DNA of 64,000 nt, from contig OZ022245.1 of NCBI GenBank assembly GCA_963978895.1, positions 487,001 through 551,000 of the forward strand, written 5' to 3'. Below are positions 1 through 10,700 of the stretch, in pieces. Both the position numbers and the translations under genes were made by a program. Under the pieces are notes generated by a model. It worked only from the letters and a program-made list of their open reading frames with translations. It ran no database searches and was not told the DNA's origin. This DNA is from Erpobdella octoculata (Eukaryota > Annelida > Clitellata > Hirudinida > Erpobdellidae). The first letter of the stretch is position 1. Each line of letters starts with the position of its first letter.

Positions 1-1
1 G

Positions 2-463
2 GGGGAAATGATTCAAGAAATTGACGACCTTCCCGGTGACAGGTCTCTCAGTGAAATCATCGGCAGTGCCAACATCATTGCCGGAGGTGAATCTCAACAG
101 GTTCTCGACGCGGAAGTCGACACGGGAGTGAGCTCGGTCGAGACAGTCGGTGCAATTGCTGTCGAGGGAGTTCAGGAACACGACGTCGCAAACGCCGTTG
201 AAAGCTGGCCGTTTGAAAACGAACAGCTGATTCAAGCGGACGAGACGGAAGCCGCCGCGCCGACGCTCGCGATACAAATCGGTGACAAATTTTACGACGC
301 AAATACAAAAGTCAAAGTGACAAAAAAGCTCGAGATAGCCGGTCATAAAGTCGAGCTGATATCTGACACGACGTTGGCCGAGGCGATTAACCTTTACAAT
401 AGTTCGGAGAATTCGAATATTGTTGACTGCGAACTGGAGATCTTAAGTAATGATTTATCTTAA
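2..463 (+). CDS. C-terminal coding exon of an unrecognised gene (5' partial)
   Basis: An open frame runs from the first bases of the window to a TAA at 461-463. The frame is already open before the ATG at 8, so this is probably the last exon of a larger gene cut by the window edge, not a complete 151-aa gene. The peptide is acidic and rich in Glu, Asp, Ala and Val in its first two thirds. It ends in a more structured-looking stretch of about 60 residues (IQIGDKFYDANTKVKVTKKL and onward, then a short Ser/Asn tail). Base composition is clearly richer in GC than the AT-rich DNA that follows, which supports coding. I see no signal peptide, membrane segment or motif that names a family. The antisense frame at 75-308 is a shadow. 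Confidence 0.6.
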   Translation, partial: GEMIQEIDDLPGDRSLSEIIGSANIIAGGESQQVLDAEVDTGVSSVETVGAIAVEGVQEHDVANAVESWPFENEQLIQADETEAAAPTLAIQIGDKFYDANTKVKVTKKLEIAGHKVELISDTTLAEAINLYNSSENSNIVDCELEILSNDLS

Positions 464-823
464 TGATTTTTAAACTTGCCTCCTTTTTTTTGCTGCAATT
501 ATCTGATGACAGATTCTATGGACTTTTTTTCTTTTGAAAGAAGTTCACTTTTAATATTTTTCCTATTTATAATGAAGTAATTTTTAATTAATTGTTAGTT
601 GATGTTGATTGGCGATTTATACGTTAAGGTTGAGTACTGTTAATATTATTTTGTTGTTTGGTGAATTGAGCTCAAATCAAAGGAGGTTGTTTTGTCACTT
701 GCATGTCGTTTAATGGTAGATTACGGTCTTTTCCCATATGTATCTGTATCTGTCTTGAACGTGAACTGGTTGTGATTAAGTTTGTCGATGATGACGCTTT
801 TGGCGTTTTTGAGTTTTTTATTT

Positions 824-848
824 AATAAATCTGAATAAAAAATAAATA
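824..848 (+). promoter_or_regulatory. Polyadenylation signal cluster of the upstream gene
   Basis: Overlapping AATAAA hexamers occur at 824-829, 834-839 and just after, about 360 bases behind the stop codon at 463, in an AT-rich 3' untranslated stretch. This fits the 3' end of the partial gene at the window start. The exact cleavage site cannot be seen. Confidence 0.5.
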
Positions 849-2203
849 AATCAAATGAGTTCACCGAGTCATGTGTGAGGTGGCGTCCCATCGCATTGCA
901 CTGGTTGAGTTGTTCTAAGCTCTAAGCAGACGGGTTGGGTTGGGTGTGACTAATTCTAGCTCTAGGCTGTAAAATTATCTATTTAAAAATCAATTAATAA
1001 AATAATTTTAATAAATTTTTTTTATATTATTATTATTATTAGGTAAAGTTTATAATAATAATAAAATATTTGGGTTAAAGTAATGGCTTCAACTACCACC
1101 ATTTCTCTCCACTTGTTGATGTTCCGTCCACTAATCGTTTCTCCGATATCGTAGCTGTCTTTGTTCCTGTTTCTAGAAATTAAGGAAATCATTTCGTTTT
1201 CTTACAAATATGTGTCTTTGATGTGTTTTTCAAATACATAGTTGAGGTCCTAACGAATTTTTTTACCTATTTTTTTGTTTAACGGTTAGTTTCTTTCTTA
1301 ATTATTTGCGTGGTTAGTCGGGTCTTCTTCGTAGTCCTGGAATTCCGAAATTTATGATCTAACCATATTTTTTTAAAAATTATTTTAGTTGATCGTAATT
1401 AAAATTAAAGAAATATGAAAATTAATTCTATATATGGAATAGAATGAATTAAAAGCTGAAACAAGCTAGTGGTTCAAGAAGATAACAAACACTAAAATGA
1501 AAGAATAAGGTATCTTTGAACTTCAGTTCTGGATCAACAATCTGATAATTTGTTATTATAAAGAAACTTACGAAAAAAATTGCTGATTACACAACATACA
1601 GTTGCTTTTAAGAGATTAAAAAAAAATAATATGGTTTATTTCCTAGTGTGGTAGTTCAGCGTTTTGAGTCAATTTTTATGGGATTGTGATTTATATGATT
1701 ATTTCTATGGTTGAATATTTCACAAATAAAACATTGTTCATGTCCTAATTTTCCTTTAGGGGATACAGGAGCCAAAGCAAATTAATGATTGTGATACGCA
1801 GAACAAAAGTCAGGCTGCTTTACTAGATTATTTTATTTTTTCCACCTGTTTCACTCGAGTTTCTCCCACAAAACGTGGAGTCATTTTACGATACAACTTA
1901 GTTCAGTTTTTCATGGCATATTTCTTTCATGCTGCCACTAAACAAGATGAAATCTTATAAGCAATCGAAGCATTATTAAACACTCGAAACACATTGAGAA
2001 CAACAATGACTATTGGAATATTGGTGAAACATCAATTGAACACTCAACTATTCACTTTACTTTTGTCACCACCGGACGATGTGTTTTCAACGAACTAGCA
2101 CACACATTATAGTAAAATAAAGTTTCTCATTTTCACAGGCAAGAATATTTTCTTTCCCACATTTTCTTTTCAACTTTTTCTAATCGACGACACGCCCACC
2201 ACG
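849..2203. other. AT-rich intergenic region and 5' flank of the next gene
   Basis: No coding exon is supported. The stretch is AT-rich with short TTA/ATT runs near 1025-1070. The last part before 2204 should hold the promoter and 5' untranslated region of the gene at 2204-7854, but I see no clear TATA or initiator element. Confidence 0.4.
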
Positions 2204-3487
2204 ATGAACGGCCAATTTGACGCCTTCCAGATCATCTCGGACACCCACAACTCCTCGCAGCCCGGTCCCTCGGCGCCCCCGCCGGATGCCGCCATCGAGA
2301 TCTTGCCTCCCAGCGCCATGGAAGCTCCGCCCCCTTACTCCACATTGCCCAATACGTCGATGGAATACGTGGCGTCTCCAAATCGTAACAGGCTCGCCGG
2401 GGTCAAACTGTGCTATGTGGATTTCGTTCCGAGACTTGTCAAGAAGAAGTTGTTTGGAAAGGATCAGTATGAAGGTTTTGGGTATGCCTCTGAAGTTTTT
2501 TTTTAAATTTTATATTTTATTTGAGATAATTTTTTTTTTAAATATAAATTCTATTCAGCAAATAATAATTTTATATCCGAATTGTTTTTAAAAATGTTTA
2601 AATTTTTTTTTAAAAATTACACTAATGTTCATTGTTCACTTATTGATTAACTTTGATTGTAAAGAGAAGTGGCATATTATGTAATTATTATCATGAATGG
2701 CTTCTTTTGAAAGCACTCGAATAAAAATTCATTCGTCATACCTGCACTACCTAACTACTCACCTGATACTGACGAGCCACCTTTTATTAATCAGTCTTCT
2801 TGGTTTATATCTTTAAAACTTCATTTTTTCCGAAGTGGTTAGTGAAATAAAATTTACGCTAACTATAGCGATGGTTTTGAATCTTTAACTGGTGCTATCT
2901 CAATTGTGGGGGGGTATTTAACATTACAGTCAAGGCATCTATTCAATGCATCTCCCTTCACCTTTACCGGCTCCGGATGGGGATTTGAACCGCCGACCTT
3001 CTGGTCTACAGGCGAAAGCCTTACCCTCTACACCGCCAGAACTTTATGTCTCCCAGAGAAAAAGAGTAAATTTATTGGCTACCAGCTGGCAGGATGGATG
3101 ACTGCATGATAACGTCATCATCACCAACACCACGACGACCACCACCACCACGTATGTCGGTAATTTTCGTAATTTCTTTTCCAGTCACGTCGTCTTACGA
3201 GCGAACAACTGGCTGGAGGAGCATCACGACGTCAAGCTGCTTTCGTGCGAGACGGTCACGTGGTTCAGCAACAACGAGAAGCACATCTTTTCCGATGACA
3301 CGTCGTTCAGGAAGTCGTCAACCGTCGTCAACATGAGGGGTCTCAGGTACGTCGTCGTTTTAATTTATTCGAGTTTAGTCAATGATTTCTTTTGGTTTTC
3401 ATTGGTCCTACCTGTATTGGTCGTTCAAACTGGATGCGGCAGCCTTAACTGTTATTAGGCAATGTGGGCGCCAGTTTTTGGGTCTGT

Positions 3488-3521
<34 letters not shown>

Positions 3522-3980
3522 AGGTTTGCTGTGATCAGATTTTACCATGCAAGCTGCTAATCTGGTTTTGTTTTTGTTTCTATATGTTTGAGCTTTGTTT
3601 CATGGGAGAAATTTTATGTTTTATGATGTGTTTTCTTGACTCTTGAATGTTTGTAGGACTTGTCGGTTGGTTTTCTCCTCTTTGCCGTCACTTAAAGATT
3701 TGTAGTTGCTGTTGATGTTTGTAATTCTCTGTTACTGTTTATAATAATAATAATAATAATTGTTGTTGTTGTTGTTGCTGCTGCTGTGATATCAGGTAAG
3801 CGTAATTAACTAGTTATGATCTCAAGATTTCAGTTACGGTCAATTATAGAAGGTAAACAAAAGTCGGCGTGCAATTTTCTTACTTGTGAGTCGGTGCTGA
3901 TAGTGATGAAGCTGCCGCTGCTGATGAAGCTGCTGCTGATGATGGCGATGATGGTAATGATTGCAATGATGGTAATGGTT

Positions 3981-4013
<33 letters not shown>

Positions 4014-7000
4014 CTGATGCTGATGGTAATGATGGTGATGACTATGTTGTTGATGATGATGATGACTAAGCTGATGTATGGTTACAGTCTAGCATAGAGA
4101 CAAGCCTTGATGGTGTAATTGCATTCAAGTTCCACATCCTTATCATCATCATCACCACCATCGTCATCCAAATAATCGCATCGCCATCACGTCGCAATGC
4201 TTATTAATAATTCGTTTTCATAATCCTGTTGTGAAAAACAATTTTTTGTTGCAACTGTGTTGTTTTCATTTTATTTTTCACGCTTTCATTATCGGTTCAT
4301 TCTTTCGTTCATCGATGCATTCACTCTTTCGTTCATCGATCCGTTCACTCTTTCGTTCATCAATCCGTTCACTCTTTCGTTCATCGATCCGTTCACTCTT
4401 TCGTTCTCCGATCCGTTCACTCTTTCGTTCATCGATCCGTTCACTCTTTCGTTCATCGATCCGTTCACTCTTTAGTTCATCGATCCGTTCACTCTTTCGC
4501 TCATCGATCCGTTCACTCTCTCGTTCATCAATCCGTTCACTCTTTCGTTCATCGATCCGTTCACTCTTTCGTTCATCGATCCGTTCACTCTTTCGCTCAT
4601 CGATCCGTTCACTCTTTCGCTCATCGATCCGTTCACTCTTTAGTTCATCGATCCGTTCACTCTCTCGTTCATCAATTTGTTCACTAGTTGGTTCATTTCA
4701 TCTATTCATTGTTCCTGCTATGGTAGGATGTCTTTATTGTACTTTCTTTTTATTATAATTGTTTAAAAAAACAATTTGAGTAACCGACGGCAACATCAGA
4801 TCACGCGATCAAAAAATCTGTGATAAAACGGCGGACGTCTGCCCTGGTTTCATCTTCTGTATGTTCGCATCCACAAGACTGGATTGGCTGTTTTAGTGAA
4901 ATACTTTTTATAACCTTCCAGGTTCTGGTACGAAACGACGACCATTCCGAGCTCGAGCCGAGAAGGAAACGTTTCCGTCCTCAAGTGTCAGACGTTTCCC
5001 ATGAGACCGGCCGAGACCTTGACGCAGCTGGTCGCGCAAATCAACGAACACCTCTCTTCCAGTTCGTGCGACGGTAAGCCGGCATTCGCATTGGAGATTG
5101 TTTTTGAGCGGAAAGTACAGTCATTTAGCAGTGGAATTTTTTTTAGTTTTTTTTTATCACTGAAAGGGTTTTTAAGTTGTAATAAGGACTTGTCTATGCC
5201 CCGGTCAGATCAGTATCTGAAACTGTACTCGTCTCTTAAGCATTATTAAGCAACCGCTGTCACTAAAACTATGAACAGAAAGGTGTGGACCAGTGGTGAT
5301 TCTAACCTTAACAAATTTTTGGGGGGAAAATGTAAATGTTTGATAATTTATAAGAAGGAGGGGGAAAGACAAAGTCCAGCAAACGGGATTTCATTAAGCT
5401 AAAAACAAAAGCTCTCTAGTTGTGAAACTGTACTCGTCTCTGAATTATTAAGCAACCTCGCTGTCACTAAAACTATGAGAGCGAGACTCGATGCTAATTA
5501 AGAATTAAATGGCTCGAACAAACGACACGAGCCTTCTCCTGTTTACGTTTTCGAGCAACTCATCGAGTTAACCTTTCTTTCTTCGCCATCGATTTCAAGG
5601 TCACATAATCGGGGTGGAAACGATAAAGGTCGGATGTACGGAGGGTAACTTGAACGTAGAGGAGACCGTCTGGATAGAAAAACTCTCCGGCACGAGGCAG
5701 TTCTTCTTCGCCGTCCGGGTCTACACCCTCCTCGCTCCTACGACTGGTCACGAAACGATAGGTTGGTAGTATATCGGTTCTATTGTTGTTGTTGATGCTG
5801 CTGCTGCTCTATTATGATCTGTTGTTGTTGGTGCAGTTTCGTTTAATAATTTTTTAATAGTTTTTTTTGTTTTTTGTTGTCAATAATGTCCGTGTTTTTT
5901 ATCGCTTCAAGCATTTTTGGAAATTCGGCAGACACGTTTTAGAGCCAATCGCATCACTTACTGAATTATTAAAACTCTACCCACGTGATTTCATATGGTT
6001 CGTATACGCACACAATAATAACATCAATGGTCATCGACAGGTTATCAAGACTTCGTACCGAGTCGAACCAACCGGAACAAGGACAACCGCGGATACGAGC
6101 TGTTCGCCGACGTCATGGACCGCGCCTGCAGGTGGGTTGCTAGGCAACAGGGCGTCTCCTTCACCAATCTTCAAACCATCCCGGTCAAGCTCAAGAAATG
6201 TTTGAATTTTTCTCTTTTTAATTTGTCTTTTAATTGTTCTTTTATTTAATTTTTTTATGCAACTTCAACGTAATTGAAAACGAGATCGCTAGTCCCACGA
6301 TACGATGGGAAGACTTATAGATGATTCTCAAGATTCATCTAGATGCACTTGTTTTTAACAGCTGTATAATAAATAATAATAAAAATAATAGTATATAAGC
6401 AATATAATACTGGTTGTAGTTGTTTACTGAAAGAATGTGCTTTTTGTAGAAGCTGTACAACTAAACAGTGTATTTTATTTAAACACTATATGCTGGAGCA
6501 TATCTAAACAGCATACTTTTTGTTGCAGCTGCATATCTAAACAGCGTACTTTTTGTTGCAGCTGCATATCTAAACAGTGTCCGTTGATTGTTAATTTTTT
6601 CCTCAAATCTCGGCCTAAACTATTTCGCAACAGACGTGTCTTCTGAAGAGAGGTGTCACTACACGGTGCACGGCGGTAAAGCGACCAACTACGTGAACGT
6701 CGTGAGGGCCTACTTCATCGTCAAGAGAGGCGTGCAGTCGCCGGCCGTTGTTCCGCAGCCCGAGACCAGGCTCTCGTACAGGTAACACGAGTGCACCTAT
6801 TTGGCAACTTTGTATCGTTTGGTGACCTTGTATAGCTTGGCGACCTTGTATTGTTTGGTAACCTTGTATCGCTTGGCAATCTTGTATTGTTTGGCGACCT
6901 TGTATTGTTTCTGTGGATGAAATGTTTGAAATGGTTTTTCGTTCGACAGAACATTCAAACCGGCACCGATCAGCTCGGCAACTTCCAACGCTTCCTGCCA

Positions 7001-7407
7001 GTACGAAGACATGAGGACCATGGTTGAAAGGGTCAACAGGTGGATTCAACTTACAGGTGATGATGATGATGATAGTAGTACAAAACGTTTGTAACAGTAG
7101 CTGTATTGATGCTTTCAATAGTATAGGAGATGTCGATGATGCTGTTAGTAATGTTATGTAACGTTGCTGTTGTGACCGAGCCACCTAGCTTAGTTGCTGC
7201 CTGACTCTCGTGTTCCGAGGTGCTCGGTCCCTGTTAATAACTTAATTGGTTTGTATGGTCATGCCGTGACCTGTTGCCTGAAAGTCTCTTGAGCTATTAT
7301 ACTGACATGCATGCTTATTTTGAAATGGTTTCCGATAGTGTTGCTGATCGAGGAGATTAAAAAGACTGACAGAGATAAGAGTTGTTTGAGCTATAATGAC
7401 AACAGGG

Positions 7408-7440
<33 letters not shown>

Positions 7441-7854
7441 ATGATGATGGTGATGATTATGGTGATGATATGATGATTATGATGATGATCTTCATGTTTT
7501 AATAGTAAGAAATGAGTGACACTGTCGTTGAAAGTTTTACTTTTTTGTTTGTAGTTATTATTAATAAACTAAACTCCATCATTGAAGATATAATAAGTTG
7601 AAATCTCTTTCAATCTCACGAACAACCGAAGTTCAATAAAAAATTTTTCATTTAAATTTCTTTCAGAGGCCAAGGTCTTCTCCGTGGAGACGGTCGTGGT
7701 TCAGGCGTCGAGCCAACTCGGGTCCGAGGCGACTTACCTGAGCGACAGGGATGCGGTCACGATGCCCGGAAGGTACCTCTTCCACATCCGGCTCTTCCTC
7801 AACGGAGACTACCACGAGCCGCCCGGCGCAGCCGCTCTCGTCTCCCCGATTTGA
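2204..7854 (+). CDS. Unrecognised 451-aa protein with internal two-fold duplication, 8 exons
   Basis: Exons: 2204-2481, 3185-3346, 4922-5073, 5600-5761, 6041-6199, 6634-6781, 6950-7056, 7667-7854 (TGA). All junction phases join into one frame of 452 codons. I do not recognise the family. Residues 1-65 are Pro/Ser-rich and hold a PPPY motif (APPPYSTLP), the usual ligand of WW domains such as those of Nedd4-type ubiquitin ligases. From about residue 71 the protein shows two related halves: YVDFVPR (71-77) and YQDFVPS (253-259), each followed by two units of 'helix with a Trp/Leu, then a strand with an E-T-V or L-Q-T motif, then a basic hydrophobic strand' (CETVTW, VETIKV, LQTIPV, VETVVV). There is no signal peptide or membrane segment, so a cytosolic protein is likely. 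The donor of exon 5 (AAAT|GTTTGA) is weak but is required by the frame; a stronger donor at 6132 would drop conserved-looking sequence. Confidence 0.85.
2905..3045 (-). repeat. tRNA-derived SINE in intron 1 of the 451-aa gene
   Basis: On the minus strand a pol III promoter-like head is visible: a degenerate A box around 3035-3019 (GTGTAGAGGGTAAGGC) and an exact B box at 2991-2981 (GGTTCAAATCC). Spacing matches a tRNA body. The sequence continues past the tRNA-like part to about 2905, as a SINE would, instead of ending like a tRNA gene. It is intronic and not a functional tRNA gene as far as I can see. Confidence 0.6.
3347..4921. other. Intron 2 of the 451-aa gene, repeat-rich
   Basis: This intron carries an AAGT tetranucleotide run (about 3490-3522), TAA/TTG/CTG triplet runs (3740-3787), a GAT-rich block (3900-4070) and a 24-bp minisatellite (4294-4690). 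The open frames in it arise from repeats whose unit is a multiple of three and are not exons. Confidence 0.6.
4294..4690. repeat. 24-bp minisatellite, about 16 copies
   Basis: The unit CGTTCATCGATCCGTTCACT plus CTTT is repeated head to tail with few substitutions (CGCTCATCG, TAGTTCATC variants). Because 24 is divisible by three, a frame stays open across it and reads as an FRSSIRSL octapeptide repeat. It lies between coding exons 2 and 3 of the 451-aa gene and the frames of those exons join without it. Confidence 0.9.
5281..5424. repeat. Dispersed ~144-bp repeat, copy 1
   Basis: This intronic stretch (AGGTGTGGACCAGTGGTGAT ... TCTAGTTGTG) recurs in the same orientation at 10184-10328 with few differences. 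It is non-coding. Ends are sharp in both copies, which suggests a short mobile element, but I see no terminal inverted repeat. Confidence 0.8.
6782..6949. repeat. 18-bp minisatellite inside intron 6 of the 451-aa gene
   Basis: About six degenerate copies of a unit like GTTTGGCGACCTTGTATT fill 6797-6912, most of this short intron. The antisense open frames here are produced by the repeat. Confidence 0.75.
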
Positions 7855-10183
7855 TTCGCCGGTTTTCGTGGAATCGTTTGACCTTTTTATGCCTTGACCT
7901 TTGATTGAACTTTGATGACCTGATGGAGGGAGGGACATGCTAGTCTGAATGAGCTACTATAATCAATCATAAGAATATCTATTATATTAAAATCATCTTG
8001 TATTTTTTATTTTTCAATCGGAAAAGAAATCATGTTTTAATGCAATTATCATAATTGGGCGTTTTCTTTTCTTTTTTTTTAATTTTATATATGTAAATGA
8101 TCATATTTTTATTTATGTCGTTTCTTTTTTTGGTCTACTTAAGTTTTCAATTAAATTTTTAGTTTTCACTATTTTAATGTGTCGAATTGAATATTTTCTA
8201 TTTAATCAGAGTGTGCTTGACTATGGGCTTGAGATAAATAGTTATTTATATTACAGGATGTTTATAATAAGGATGGTAATGATGATGATTTAGATTGTTG
8301 TGATGTTGATAAAGATGGTAATGATGATGATTTAGATTGTTGTGATGTTGATAAGGATGATGATGATAATGATGGTGATGATGATGATGGGATATATATT
8401 ATGATAACGATGACTGGTAATTCCAGGGAATTATGATGGTGATGATGATGATGGGATATATATTATGATAATGATGACTGGTAATTCCAGGGAATTCCCA
8501 CAAACAAACAAGCTCACTCTGTCAATTATCGACGTAGTTGTGCGTCGTCGATGTGTGATTTCCTCTTGTCGATTTGCTCTTAATGTAAATTCTATTAAAT
8601 TTATTTTAGTCTCTCGTGTGATTTTGCTATGATGTAAGTCACAAGCGTTTTGTCTTTACAATTTGTAAATTTTTTTCACGTTTCAGTTGGCGCGTAACAA
8701 ATTTCTGAGATGTTTTTAAGCTCGTTCGCATCGTCGGGGGCATGTAATTTGTGATCGGACGTCGTTGCCGACAGATGATGAGTTGACGTCGAGTGCTACG
8801 CGACTGACATTTCTGCATTCAGTTTGCACAGTCGGATGCCAAACTTTAGCATCGGACTTTTCGGTTTTTATGTTCTACTGTGGCACTGTATTGCATATTC
8901 TTCTTCTTCTTTTAATAGTGTCGATTATAATTTTCATATATCGTTGTGTGTGTGTGTTAGTGTGAACAGTGAATACAAAAAAATCCCATTTTAGTGTGTT
9001 TTTTTGTATGTGTTTAGTTTTAAAACATTTGCTTTCTATAAATAGTATGTATCCAGTTTGTATCGACTTGTTTCACAAAGTATTGCCACCGTACTGCGCT
9101 AGGACTGTCCTTGTCATTTTCTTTCGCTTTTTTCTCTCAATATATTTTTTTTTATTCAATTTGATTTGTTTAATAAGCGTATTCCTTTTTTATTGGTTTC
9201 AATCTTAATTGTACTTTTCTTCATTAAGACACACATTCATGCATGCACACAGAAACACATGCATGTATGCACAGACACACATGCATGCATGAATGCACAC
9301 AGAAACACATGCATTGAAGTAAAACACATGTATTGAAGTAAACCAGCACGTTTATTTGGAGCACACGTATGAGAGAGTACATACGTCATCATTAAACTCG
9401 AGATAATCCAATCGCCGCCATTATCATTATCGTCACACTGATAGATCCGAGTCAACATACATTCTCTGCTCTTTTGTGCGTTTTAGGTTTTTTTTTGCTT
9501 TTTGCATTTCGACTACGTACTTTGAGCTGCTGAAACAACTGTGTACAACTTTTTTCATGATTGGCCACTCAAACACACACTTATATGAATATATTCCATT
9601 TTGGCTGTGGCACACTTACTTACTTACAAAACTTTGATTGTAAGCTATTGCTATTGTTGAAGCAGCATTTATATATATATAAATAGAAACTTTATGTTTT
9701 GTTTATTTAAGTTGTTAAATATGTCCTGGAATTCATACTTTTCTTACCTCTCCAGCCAGCCAATCAATCACCGCCTTCATCTGACCAGGTCTCTTATCAT
9801 TGTTCCAATTCGATTGGATGGCTATTGATATATTTTTTTTCTACTTTATAAATGTTAAAACTAAAATTAACTAATTAGATTTTATTATTATCAATACATA
9901 AATCGTGTTTGATGTCGCTTTGTTTTACTTCAATGCAATTTGGGTGGTACCGAAACATTAAAAAAAAGGATAGTCAAGCTGAACTTTGTGTGTGTGTGTG
10001 ATGAAATAATTATCTATAATGAAATTTAGTGCCCCGGTCGATCAAAAACGAATTTTTTTGATTCACTGCAGAAAAAACGAATGTTGATGAACAAACTAGC
10101 TTTTTAGAAAAAAAAAAGACAAGAGATTAAGATTGGTTATTTTAAAACCACTGTGGTGGGAGCATTACTCATACAACCACAGA
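7855..10183. other. Intergenic region, 3' flank of the 451-aa gene
   Basis: After the TGA at 7852-7854 the DNA turns AT-rich. It holds GAT-rich blocks with a tandem duplication of about 60 bp (8370-8495, each unit ending in ACTGGTAATTCCAGGGAATT), a short cluster of ATGCATGCACAC-type repeats (9235-9310) and no supported exon. Confidence 0.5.
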
Positions 10184-10328
10184 GAGGTGTGGACCAGTGG
10201 TGATTCTAACCTTAACAAATTTTTTGTGGGAAAATGTAAATGTTTGATAATTTATAAGGGGGAGGGGGAAAGACAAAGTCCGGCAAACGGGGGTTCATTA
10301 AGCTAAAAACAAAATCTCTCTAGTTGTG
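10184..10328. repeat. Dispersed ~145-bp repeat, copy 2
   Basis: Second copy of the element at 5281-5424, same strand. The main differences lie in the G-rich centre. Confidence 0.8.
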
Positions 10329-10539
10329 CAGACAAAATTTAGTGCTAAAACTGTAAAGTATAAAACCCTTGATTACCTTCGTCAATCACGAGTTATTCAA
10401 TAAAATCAAAAATACTTTTATTATTTCCAAAAATTTTCTTCCAAACACCTTAAAAATTAAATTAAGCAACTTAGAGGTTCCTCCTTTTTAAATCCTTTAT
10501 ATTATTTTCGATTGTCTTCCCGTCTGTCTGTCTTCCTGT

Positions 10540-10700
10540 CGGTCACAAACTTTGAGTCTCAAAATTAACTCACTTCCCGTTATCCGATCGAGCTGAAATT
10601 TGGCACATCGACTTGGGCTGCGAGACAATTGAATCTATCAAAATTTCAGTTTGATTGGATATTGTATAATTAAGTTTTTCAAAAAACACCAAGTGATGAT
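10540..10700 (+). mobile_element. Fragment of a Helitron-like non-autonomous repeat family
   Basis: This stretch holds ACTTCCCGTTATCCGATCGA followed by GCTGAAATTTGG and, further on, AAATTTCAGTTTGATTGGAT. The same two motifs in the same order recur at 40110-40220 and partly at 62095-62125. No coding potential. The assignment to Helitrons rests on the 62395-62425 copy. Confidence 0.45.

Noticed and set aside
2905..3045. Functional tRNA gene
   Set aside because: B box is exact but the A box is degenerate, the stems do not all pair, and the similarity runs on past the tRNA body.
4231..4758. 175-aa Ser/Arg/Leu repeat protein
   Set aside because: Minisatellite inside intron 2; flanking exons join in phase without it.
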